Shown here one piece after another: positions 7,361-14,548 of a stretch of 32,781 nt of DNA. The position numbers were made by a program, and so were the translations under genes. Numbering within the stretch: position 1 is the first letter of the stretch; every line of letters begins with the position of its first letter. The notes under the pieces are model-generated. The model saw only the letters and a program-made list of their open reading frames with translations, did not search any database and was not told the DNA's origin. This DNA is from Acidobacteriota bacterium (GTDB taxonomy: Bacteria > Acidobacteriota > Thermoanaerobaculia > Multivoradales > J023), in the NCBI GenBank assembly GCA_003697015.1, contig RFGL01000187.1, positions 1-32,781 of the forward strand, written 5' to 3'.

Positions 7361-7846
7361 ATGAGCCGTTCCGCCGTACGCTGCGCCCTGCTGGCCCTGG
7401 TGCTGGCCCTGGCCGGCGCCCCGAGCCTGCTCGCCCATTGCCAGATTCCCTGCGGGATCTACGGCGACGAGATGCGCTTCGACATGATGCTCGAAGACGT
7501 CACCACGATCGAGAAGTCGATGAACCAGATCAACGAGATCGGGGGCCAGGAGAAGCCGAATTGGAATCAGCTGGTCCGTTGGGTGCAGAACAAGGAAGAG
7601 CACGCCGCCAAGCTGACCGACGTCGTGACCTTCTACTTCATGGCCCAGCGCATCAAGCCGCCGGCGGACGATGCCGACGCGGCGGCGAAGCAGAAGTACG
7701 TCGAGCAGCTGACCCTGCTGCATCGGATCATGGTCCATGCGATGAAGGCGAAGCAGACCACCGACCTGGCTGAGGTCAAGACCCTGCGCGAGCTGATCGC
7801 CGCCTTCAAGGCTTCCTACCTCGGCGAGCACGGCCACCACCACTGA
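7361..7846 (+). CDS. sodN: Nickel-dependent superoxide dismutase with Sec signal peptide
   Basis: A 161-residue precursor. Residues 1-25 are a Sec signal peptide (basic start, hydrophobic core LLALVLALAG, end PSLLA). Directly after it comes HCQIPCGIYGD, the Ni-hook of nickel SOD. After cleavage His is residue 1 and the cysteines are residues 2 and 6, the ligands used in characterised NiSODs. The mature protein is about 136 residues, mostly helical, and ends in GEHGHHH, a possible extra metal site. It would disproportionate superoxide outside the cytoplasm. In actinobacteria and cyanobacteria the hook is exposed by a dedicated SodX peptidase; here signal peptidase I appears sufficient and no sodX is nearby. 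AAGGAG precedes the ATG. The next gene on this strand is a metal-transporter-like fusion. Confidence 0.93.
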   Translation: MSRSAVRCALLALVLALAGAPSLLAHCQIPCGIYGDEMRFDMMLEDVTTIEKSMNQINEIGGQEKPNWNQLVRWVQNKEEHAAKLTDVVTFYFMAQRIKPPADDADAAAKQKYVEQLTLLHRIMVHAMKAKQTTDLAEVKTLRELIAAFKASYLGEHGHHH

Positions 7847-7888
7847 AGCGGTGCGCCGGCGACCGGGCACCCGCCGGGCGCCGGCAAG

Positions 7889-7910
7889 AAATGAGAATCG
7901 GTTATTGTTA
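7889..7910 (+). promoter_or_regulatory. Fur-like box upstream of the metal transporter
   Basis: This AT-rich island in GC-rich surroundings reads AAATGAGAATC followed by GGTTATTGTTA. The first half, AATGAGAATC, matches nine of ten bases of the Fur consensus start AATGATAATC, and TTATT follows with one extra base. It lies about 40 nt before the ATG at 7951. A Fur-family regulator (Fur, Zur or Nur) is a reasonable guess given the metal-related genes on both sides. Confidence 0.4.
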
Positions 7911-7950
7911 AGCCCGCGTCCGCCGTCCCGCCGGCGGTGGGCCGGGCATC

Positions 7951-9552
7951 ATGGAACCGATCCTCTTCCTCCTCCTCAGCCTGTTGCCCCTGGCGCTGGC
8001 CCCTCCGCTGGCCGACGTCACCCGGCGCTCGCCGCCGGCCCACGCCGCCATGGACGCCTTTGTCGCCACCACCGTCGGCGGCCTGGCGCTGCTCCACATC
8101 CTGCCCCACGCCTACCGCCTGGCGGGGGGCATGGCGCTCCTCGCCGCCCTGGCGGGCTTTCTCGTGCCCCTCGTCCTGCACCACGGCATCCACCGCTGGG
8201 AGGAACGCGCTCTGCCGGGCCTGGCGGCGATCGTTCTTCTCGGCCTGGCGCTGCATGCGGTGGTCGACGGCATCGCCCTGGTCGGTGCGGGCGCCGGCCA
8301 CCACCGACCGCCCGCCGGCGATCACCTCCACCTGCCTCCGGCCGGTGCCCCTCCCTTGGCCCTGGCGGTGGTGCTCCACCGCCTGCCGGTCGCCCTGGTG
8401 ATCTGGTGGTTCGCGGCACCGCTCTGGGGGCGGTGGCGGGCGGGCGCGCTGCTGGCGGCGATCGGCGGCGCGACGATCGCCGGCTTCGCCGTCGGCGAGC
8501 GCCTGTGGACGACCCTCTCTTCCCCCCAGCTCGGCGTCGGCCAGGCGGCGATCGCCGGCATGCTCTTCCACGTCCTGCTGCGCCATCCGGGGGCGGAGAC
8601 GCCCACCGCCTCCTCCCCCGCCGCCCGCGTCGCGTCGGGCGCCGGCGCCGTCGCCGGCGTGGCGGTGGTGCTCGCTCTCGCCGTGCCGGAGCACCCGCTG
8701 GGCGGCGTGCTGGCCGGCGCCCTGTCGAGCCCCGCCACCTTCCTCCAGCTCTTTCTCGCCAGCGCCCCGCCCTTGCTGGCGGCCTACGCCGGCGCCGGCC
8801 TGCTCTTCGCCATCGGCCACGAGCGCTGGCGCCGCGCCCGCGACGGCGCCGTCGCCGCCGCCCTGCCGGTGGTCCAGCTGCCCGCCCTCGCCCTCGCCCT
8901 CGGCCTTCTCGGCCCGTGGCTCACCGGGCTGCGGGTGGCGGTGGTGCTCGCCGTCACCCTCCTGGTCGGCCGCTGGACGACGGCCGCGGGCGCGGCGCCG
9001 GCGGACGACGCCGGCCTGCGGCGCGGCTTCGCCACCGCCGTCGACGACACCCTGCCCTGGATCATGCTCGGCTTCGGCGTCGCCGCCCTGCTCGAGCCCC
9101 TGACCGGCCTGGGCTGGCTCCAGGAGCGACCGGCGTGGCAGCAGACGGTGCTCCTCGCCGCCCTCGGCGTGCCCCTCTCGTTCGCTGCCCTGGGCGCCAT
9201 CCCCATCGCCGCCCTCTTGCTGCACAAAGGCCTCGACGCCGGGCCGGTCGCCGCCTTCCTGATCGCCAGCGCAGTGGCCCTCGACCACCGCCGACTGGCA
9301 CCGGGCTGGCGCGGGCGGCGCAGCCGGATCCTCGCCACCGCCCTGCTGCTGATCGCCGTCGCCGCCGGCCTCCTGCTGCCGCCGTCGCCGGCCCCGGACG
9401 CCCTGCCCCTGCACCAGGCGGCGGCTGAGGGGGCGCCGATTCCGTCCGCCCTCGCCGGCCTGGCGCTCCTCGCCCTCTTCCTCGCCGCCCTCGCCCGCCG
9501 CGGCTTCCGCGGCCTCTTCGCCCTCACCGCCGGCGGCCGCCATCACCCCTGA
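7951..9552 (+). CDS. ZIP-like metal transporter fused to a DUF318/SO_0444-like permease domain
   Basis: A 533-residue, highly hydrophobic protein with about 13-15 membrane segments. The N-terminal part (residues 1-215) resembles ZIP transporters: LHAVVDGIAL (His102, Asp106) in the position of the ZIP HNxxDG motif, a His-rich loop (about 117-127) and LHRLPVALV (His143-Pro146) in place of HExP. The usual Glu of that motif is Arg here. The second part (about 230-480) resembles DUF318/ArsP-type permeases, with PATFLQLFLASAPPLLAAY, then DDTLPWIMLGFGVAALLEPL, then LGAIPIAALLLHKGLDAG. Both halves belong to families tied to metal or metalloid movement, but direction and ion cannot be read. It lies 104 nt after sodN and behind a Fur-like box, so nickel, zinc or iron are candidates. 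Its 3' end overlaps the convergent DUF1704 gene by 10 nt. Confidence 0.65.
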   Translation: MEPILFLLLSLLPLALAPPLADVTRRSPPAHAAMDAFVATTVGGLALLHILPHAYRLAGGMALLAALAGFLVPLVLHHGIHRWEERALPGLAAIVLLGLALHAVVDGIALVGAGAGHHRPPAGDHLHLPPAGAPPLALAVVLHRLPVALVIWWFAAPLWGRWRAGALLAAIGGATIAGFAVGERLWTTLSSPQLGVGQAAIAGMLFHVLLRHPGAETPTASSPAARVASGAGAVAGVAVVLALAVPEHPLGGVLAGALSSPATFLQLFLASAPPLLAAYAGAGLLFAIGHERWRRARDGAVAAALPVVQLPALALALGLLGPWLTGLRVAVVLAVTLLVGRWTTAAGAAPADDAGLRRGFATAVDDTLPWIMLGFGVAALLEPLTGLGWLQERPAWQQTVLLAALGVPLSFAALGAIPIAALLLHKGLDAGPVAAFLIASAVALDHRRLAPGWRGRRSRILATALLLIAVAAGLLLPPSPAPDALPLHQAAAEGAPIPSALAGLALLALFLAALARRGFRGLFALTAGGRHHP

Positions 9553-10835
9553 GCGGTGGCGGGCGCCGGCACCGGGGTCTCCGCCAGCAGCTTCTCGACG
9601 TGCTCCCGTACCCGCGCGAGGTCGATGCGGTTGAGGAAGGAGGAGTAGGCGAGGTAGGAGACCAGGAAGCGCCGGTCGTCGGCCCACGGCGGCAGGTAGC
9701 GCGGCGGCTCGAGCAGACCCATCGCCGCCAGCTGACCGAGGGCCGGGACGTCTTCCAGGTCGAGCTTGCCGCAGAACAGGAGGCGCAGGCAGTCGATGCG
9801 CCGCGCCGCCACCGCCGCCCGCAGGAAGTTGTGCACCCGCAGCAGGCCGTCGAGGTAGACCACGTCCTTGGTAAAGGCGAAGCCGCCGGTCAAGGGGGCG
9901 CCGCGGAACACCCGCCGGGCGTTCTCGAACGCCTGCTCGCGCTCGCCGGTACGTTCCTTGAAGTAGCGGTAGACCTGGAGAAAGTCGGCGCCGTCGATCG
10001 CCATCTGGATCGCCAGCACGCGGTCGGCGAGTCGGCGCAGGCGATGCGGGTCCATGGCGCCGGAGATCATCTCGGCGAAGACCGCCAGCCCCTCCTGCGT
10101 CTTGGTGGTGCCCGGATGGCCGGCGCCGAGTAGGGGCAGATGGTGCTGGGCGGCGCCGTTCAAGGAGGTGACGGCATGGACGAAAGCCTCGTGCTCGGTC
10201 AGCTGCACGAGGTCGCGATCGGAGAAGCAGGCACCGCGGCGGATGCGTACCCCGCCGCGCCCGGCCACGGCGTTGGCCGACAGGTGGTCCACCACCTCGA
10301 CCTTCAGACCGTCGTCGCCGAAAACCTGCGGCAGCACCGCCCGCATGCGCTCCGCCACCACGTCCGCCGAGTGGCAGGCCGGCGCCGGCGCCCCGAGATC
10401 GACGCGGTCGAAGCCCGACAGCACCTCGTCGAGCTGCCGGGCGAGGTCGAGAGGGGTGTGGACGCCGTCGATCAAGACCGTCGTCGGCGTGCCGTAAAGC
10501 TCCCGGGCGTGGTGGTAGAAGTCCTCCGTACCGGTCGCCGCCAGCATCCGCGCCCCGCCCTCGATCGCCCTCGCCACCCGCTCGAGCCAGCGGTCGATCG
10601 CCCCCTCGCCACCGAGCTCGGGGCGCATCGCCGCCACCGCCTCCAGGGTCGGCCCGCACGCCGGCGGCTGATACGTCGGCCGCGGCAGCTCGCGCTCCCC
10701 GGCGGCAAAGAAACGCTCCCGCACCTCCGGCGGCCAGGCGATGGTTCGCAGCACCCGGATCGGCCGCTCCGCCTCCCGCAACCGCGCCGCCAGCGAAAGG
10801 ATCCGTTCCTTCTCCTGCTCGTCACCCCGAAGCAT
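9543..10835 (-). CDS. DUF1704 (QEGLA motif) putative metallopeptidase
   Basis: A 430-residue cytoplasmic protein of the DUF1704 family, often annotated as flavohemoglobin expression-modulating QEGLA motif protein. It contains the HExxxH-type motif HEAFVH (residues 215-220) and KTQEGLAVF (QEGLA at 247-251), spaced as in the family, plus a conserved GVRIRRGACFSDRDL segment just before the motif. The eukaryotic members MATCAP1/2 are zinc carboxypeptidases that remove the C-terminal residue of tubulin, so a carboxypeptidase-like activity is possible; bacterial substrates are unknown. The ATG at 10835 has a GGAGAG ribosome site. The C-terminus overlaps the transporter gene by 10 nt in convergent orientation. 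Confidence 0.85.
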   Translation of the reverse strand: MLRGDEQEKERILSLAARLREAERPIRVLRTIAWPPEVRERFFAAGERELPRPTYQPPACGPTLEAVAAMRPELGGEGAIDRWLERVARAIEGGARMLAATGTEDFYHHARELYGTPTTVLIDGVHTPLDLARQLDEVLSGFDRVDLGAPAPACHSADVVAERMRAVLPQVFGDDGLKVEVVDHLSANAVAGRGGVRIRRGACFSDRDLVQLTEHEAFVHAVTSLNGAAQHHLPLLGAGHPGTTKTQEGLAVFAEMISGAMDPHRLRRLADRVLAIQMAIDGADFLQVYRYFKERTGEREQAFENARRVFRGAPLTGGFAFTKDVVYLDGLLRVHNFLRAAVAARRIDCLRLLFCGKLDLEDVPALGQLAAMGLLEPPRYLPPWADDRRFLVSYLAYSSFLNRIDLARVREHVEKLLAETPVPAPATAQG

Positions 10836-10904
10836 CCGTACTCTCCTTTCTCAGCATCACCGACCGCAAACCGCCTGCACGATTCTTCGGGCGACCGGGA
10901 ATGG

Positions 10905-10946
10905 GGCAACGAAAAAGGGGACCGCCCTCGCGGTCCCCTCGTTGCC
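10905..10946 (-). terminator. Intrinsic terminator of the TonB-dependent receptor gene
   Basis: On the minus strand GGGGACCGC (10938-10930) pairs with GCGGTCCCC (10925-10917) around a GAGG loop and is followed at once by TTTTT. Outer arms GGCAACGA and TCGTTGCC extend the stem. It begins 18 nt after the receptor stop. This is a textbook rho-independent terminator and the clearest one in the window. Confidence 0.88.
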
Positions 10947-10964
10947 TGCCGCCAACCGGCGGGA

Positions 10965-13900
10965 TCAGAAGGTCAGGCGCAGGCCGACGCGGGCGCGCCA
11001 GCGGGAGTTGATGTTGTGGGTCTGGAAGAGCGAGCCGCCGGTGGCCGGGCCGCGCAGGCTGATGGCGGGCTTGCCGTCGTCGACGCCGGGCACGCAGGCG
11101 CGGTTGTTGAACTGCGGATCGCCGCAAATCCCCTCCAGTTCCCAGGGCTCGATGGAGTTGAAGCGGACGAAGCGCAGGGCGCCGGAGTCGCTGTCCAGCA
11201 GGTTGATGAAGTTGAGGATGTCGAGGGTCACCTGCAACTTGGTCTCACCGCGGATCGGGATGTCCTGCGCCAGGTGGACGTCGAGGGTGTGGTTCCACGG
11301 TGCGTTGTCGGCATTGCGCGGCACGAGGCCGCCGCGATGGCGGTCGAGCACCGGATGCGAGCTGATGAAGGCATCGAGCTGCTGCCAGGTGCCGTTGGTG
11401 ATCACCACGTCGTTCTGGCTGGCCGGCACGAAGGCCAGATCGTTCGAGTCGAATCCGTCGCCGTTGTAGCTCTGGCCGAAGTTGAAGGTCCGGAAGTCCG
11501 AGCCCATCAGCCAGGAGAAGGGGCGGCCCGACTGCAGGTTGTAGAAGAACGACACCGTGGTCGAGTAGTTGGTCTTGCGGTTGAACTGGTAGGAGAGCGA
11601 GGCGTTGAAGCGGTGCTCGACCTCGAAGTCCGACCGCGACAGCTGGGCGTTGTTGGGATCGAACGCTTCCTGGAAGCGCCAGTTCGACACCGCGCGGCTC
11701 GAGGTGCCTTCGTTGACCACCTTGGAGTCGTTGTTGGCGTAGGAGACGTAGCCCCAGACGCCGTTCCGGTAGGGGCGCTCGATCTTGATCGCGAAGCTGG
11801 TCGACTCGCCCTGGTTGGTGTTGGTGATCAGGTAGGCGCCGTCGATGGTGCGATCGACCTCGCGGTAGAGCGGCCGGCCGTCGAAGGTCTGCCCGCCGGT
11901 CTGCACCACGTTGACGTTCTTGTAGTCGATCTCCTTCAGGCTGTCGCCGAACACCCCTTCGACCGACAGCACCAGATCCCACCAGGGGAGCTCGCGGTCG
12001 TAGGCCAGGTTGTAGCGCAGGACCTGCGGGAACTCGAAGTTGGGATCGATGAGGTTGAACTCGCCGACCTCGGTGTCGGCGCCGGGGATCGACGTCGGCT
12101 GGTTGTCCGGATCCGGATTGAAGGGGACGTCGTTGGCCGTCAGGGTGGTGAAGACCAGGGCATTGCGGGCGTAGACGTTGGAGATCCAGACGTAGGGCGT
12201 GCGGCCGGCGAAGATGCCGACGCCGCCGCGCAGCTGCGACTTGCCGTTGCCCTCGATGTCCCAGTTGAAACCGAAGCGCGGCTGGATCAGCTCCTCGCCG
12301 TCCGGCACCTCGTCGGTGCGCAGGCCGTAGAGGGTCTCGGTGATCGGGTTGCGACCCGGCCGGTCGGGCAGGAAGGGGATGTCGACCCGCAGGCCGTAGT
12401 TGAGGGTCAGGTTCGGCGCCGCGGCGTACTGGTCACCGACGTAGAAACCGAGCTGGTTGACGTCGAAGTCCTGGACCGGGTTCTGGCCCGGGTTGACGAA
12501 GGTGATCGTGTACTCCACCGCGTTGCCGGCGGCGAGGTCGTCCAGGGTGCTGAACTCGTAGGAGCCGAAGGCGTCCTGGACGAAGAGGTTCTTGAAGTTG
12601 AAGAGCTCGTTGTGGGTGCCGATGGTGATGGTGTGGTTGCCCTTGATCCAGGTGAAGTCGTTGTGGATCTCGAGGATGTCCTGGTCGAGGGAGTTGCGGG
12701 TCGAGAACTGCTCGGTGCCGGCCTCGAAGTCGAAGCCGCCGATGTCGTCGTTGAAGACCCGGACGTGGGGGAAACGGACGCCGCCGCGGCCGGCGCGCCG
12801 ATCCTCGATGGTCTGGAAGGCCACCCGCAGCTCGTTGAACTTATTCGAGCCGAAGACGCTGTTGAGCTGCGCCACGGTCGAATTGGTCCGGTTCTCGAAC
12901 CTGTAGGTCTCGCTGGGGAACTCGTAGAAGAAGATGCTCGGCCGGTTGATGTCGCGGCCGGCGTCGACGAAGTTGTGCCGCAGGGTCAGGTTGTTGCTGT
13001 CGTTGATGTTGAAGTCGAGACGCGCGAAGTACTTGTCCGACGGGTTGTCGAGGCTGTTTTCGCCCAGACCACCGGGGTCGAAGCCGTAATTCGAGATCAG
13101 GATGTCGCGGAAGCGGTTGGCGGCGTCGACCAGACCGCCGAAGCCGGCCGCCTGGCCGCTGGAGCCGTCGATCGACACGCCGGTCGGGGTGGTGCGCTCC
13201 TCGATGTCGGCGTTGACGAAGAAGAAGGCCTTGTCCTTGACGATCGGACCGCCGAGACGGAAGCCGTACTGCTGCTCGTCGAACTCGCCGAACTCGCCGA
13301 GCTCGTCCGGGCCGTCGCCGAAGAAGTCCTGGTCGCGATCGTAGAAGAAGACCGAGCCCTTGAAGCTGTTCGAGCCGCTGCGGGTGATGGCGTTGATGCC
13401 GCCGCCGGAGAAGCCGCCGTTGCGCACGTCGAAGTCCGCCAGCACCAGCTCCAGCTCCTGGATGGCGTCGAGGGAGATCGGCGCCGTACCCGACTGGCCG
13501 CCCGGCGTGCCGCTGTCGGCGAGGCCGAAGAGGTCGTTGTTGACCGAGCCGTCGATGGTGATGTTGTTGTAGCGGCTGTTGCGGCCGGCGACGCTGATCG
13601 AATCCGGGTCTTCGTTGTCCGAGGTGATGGTGAAGAAGGGGTTGGTGCGCGCGAAGTCGTTGAAGTTGCGCGATACCGTCGGCAGGGTCTCGATCGCCTC
13701 GGTCGAGACGTTCGACGCCGCACCGGTCTTGCCGGGATTGATCAGCGGCGAGGCCTCGGCCACCACCAGCACGGTCTCCTCGATGGTCTCGAGCTGGAGC
13801 TTGAACTGCAGATAAGCGGTCTCACCGAGCTTGACGTAGACGCCGGTCGCCTCCTGCGGCCGGAAACCGTCGAGGCTGGCGGTGACGGCGTAGGGCCCGC

Positions 13901-14141
13901 CGACGCGCACGTTCAGGATGCGGAAGCGCCCGTCGTCGCCGGCGATCGCCGCATAGCGCGTGCCGGTGGGTTGATGGACCGCGCTGATCGCGGCCCCTGG
14001 CAACGCGGTCGTGCCGTCCTGGTCGGTGACCAGACCGGAGATCGAGCCGGTGGTCGCCTGGCCGAAGACGGCGGGAGCGAAGATGAGCGACGCGCAGGCC
14101 AGAACGGCCGCCCATCGCAGGAACCGCGGGAGAGAGAGCAT
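10965..14141 (-). CDS. Oar-like TonB-dependent outer-membrane receptor
   Basis: A 1,058-residue outer-membrane protein. Residues 1-28 are a signal peptide ending FGQA. Residues about 30-115 form a carboxypeptidase-regulatory-like Ig fold (GSISGLVTDQDGTTALPGAAI, then GRFRILNVRVGGPYAVTASLDGF). A plug domain follows, with SPLINP, then SVAGRNSRYNNITIDGS and AIQELELVLADFDVRNGG, then a long beta-barrel rich in aromatic and Asn-containing strands, ending in RVGLRLTF with a terminal Phe typical of barrel proteins. This architecture is the Oar-like TonB receptor type abundant in Acidobacteriota and myxobacteria. It imports a large nutrient or takes part in surface adhesion; no substrate gene is adjacent. 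ATG 14141 has GGAGGT upstream. An intrinsic terminator follows the stop, so it is monocistronic. Confidence 0.93.
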   Translation of the reverse strand: MLSLPRFLRWAAVLACASLIFAPAVFGQATTGSISGLVTDQDGTTALPGAAISAVHQPTGTRYAAIAGDDGRFRILNVRVGGPYAVTASLDGFRPQEATGVYVKLGETAYLQFKLQLETIEETVLVVAEASPLINPGKTGAASNVSTEAIETLPTVSRNFNDFARTNPFFTITSDNEDPDSISVAGRNSRYNNITIDGSVNNDLFGLADSGTPGGQSGTAPISLDAIQELELVLADFDVRNGGFSGGGINAITRSGSNSFKGSVFFYDRDQDFFGDGPDELGEFGEFDEQQYGFRLGGPIVKDKAFFFVNADIEERTTPTGVSIDGSSGQAAGFGGLVDAANRFRDILISNYGFDPGGLGENSLDNPSDKYFARLDFNINDSNNLTLRHNFVDAGRDINRPSIFFYEFPSETYRFENRTNSTVAQLNSVFGSNKFNELRVAFQTIEDRRAGRGGVRFPHVRVFNDDIGGFDFEAGTEQFSTRNSLDQDILEIHNDFTWIKGNHTITIGTHNELFNFKNLFVQDAFGSYEFSTLDDLAAGNAVEYTITFVNPGQNPVQDFDVNQLGFYVGDQYAAAPNLTLNYGLRVDIPFLPDRPGRNPITETLYGLRTDEVPDGEELIQPRFGFNWDIEGNGKSQLRGGVGIFAGRTPYVWISNVYARNALVFTTLTANDVPFNPDPDNQPTSIPGADTEVGEFNLIDPNFEFPQVLRYNLAYDRELPWWDLVLSVEGVFGDSLKEIDYKNVNVVQTGGQTFDGRPLYREVDRTIDGAYLITNTNQGESTSFAIKIERPYRNGVWGYVSYANNDSKVVNEGTSSRAVSNWRFQEAFDPNNAQLSRSDFEVEHRFNASLSYQFNRKTNYSTTVSFFYNLQSGRPFSWLMGSDFRTFNFGQSYNGDGFDSNDLAFVPASQNDVVITNGTWQQLDAFISSHPVLDRHRGGLVPRNADNAPWNHTLDVHLAQDIPIRGETKLQVTLDILNFINLLDSDSGALRFVRFNSIEPWELEGICGDPQFNNRACVPGVDDGKPAISLRGPATGGSLFQTHNINSRWRARVGLRLTF

Positions 14142-14399
14142 CGCGTGACCTCCATCGGTTGCGAAGCCGGACTCGGGGCTTCGACGTTTCGGGGAACGGA
14201 ATTGTCGTTGGCTCGTCGGGCGCCTCATGTCCAGGCCAGGCGAGCGTTGATCCTCGGTTGCGCCCCTTCGCCGACGGCCCGCAGGCCGCCCGAATCGGGG
14301 ACGTGTCGGCTGGTCTGTCGCGGCGCCGACGGGCGAGAGGGCTGCGGCGCAGGGCGACGGTTGGATCTTGCGGTGCGCATGGTCAGCAAACGTGCCAAA

Positions 14400-14415
14400 G
14401 CACAATATTTTGTGC
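14400..14415 (-). promoter_or_regulatory. AT-rich palindrome in the receptor promoter region
   Basis: GCACAATATTTTGTGC is a 16-bp sequence with perfect 6-bp arms (GCACAA and TTGTGC) around TATT. It is the most AT-rich point of the intergenic region and the likely promoter or operator zone for the TonB-dependent receptor. No -35/-10 pair with good spacing could be fixed, and the binding protein is unknown. Confidence 0.4.
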
Positions 14416-14490
14416 ATCTAGCCATTCGACACCCCAAGTGTAGCATCATCGCGCTGGAGAAGCATGCCCTTTTGACCGTCTTTTTGTCTC

Positions 14491-14514
14491 GCGGGTGCCA
14501 GCATGGCCACCCGC
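14491..14514 (-). terminator. Possible 3' hairpin of the histidine kinase gene
   Basis: GCGGGTG (14491-14497) and CACCCGC (14508-14514) pair, with CC/GG extending the stem past a one-base bulge. It lies 34 nt beyond the kinase stop on the minus strand. There is no T-tract in the direction of transcription, so an intrinsic terminator is uncertain. Confidence 0.35.
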
Positions 14515-14548
14515 TCCCCCACGGTCTATACCACCGGAGGAGACGCCG

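Larger units (their letters stand above)
14142..14548. other. 407-nt intergenic region upstream of the receptor gene
   Basis: I see no gene here. The region is less GC-rich than its surroundings between about 14385 and 14490. It holds the palindrome at 14400-14415 and a hairpin at 14491-14514. The receptor start (14141) lies about 260 nt downstream of the palindrome on the minus strand, leaving a long leader if transcription starts there. Confidence 0.6.

Noticed and set aside
7816-10659. Long minus-strand open frame across the transporter and DUF1704 genes
   Set aside because: Low-complexity Gly/Arg/Ala translation typical of GC-rich antisense frames; both real genes are well supported.
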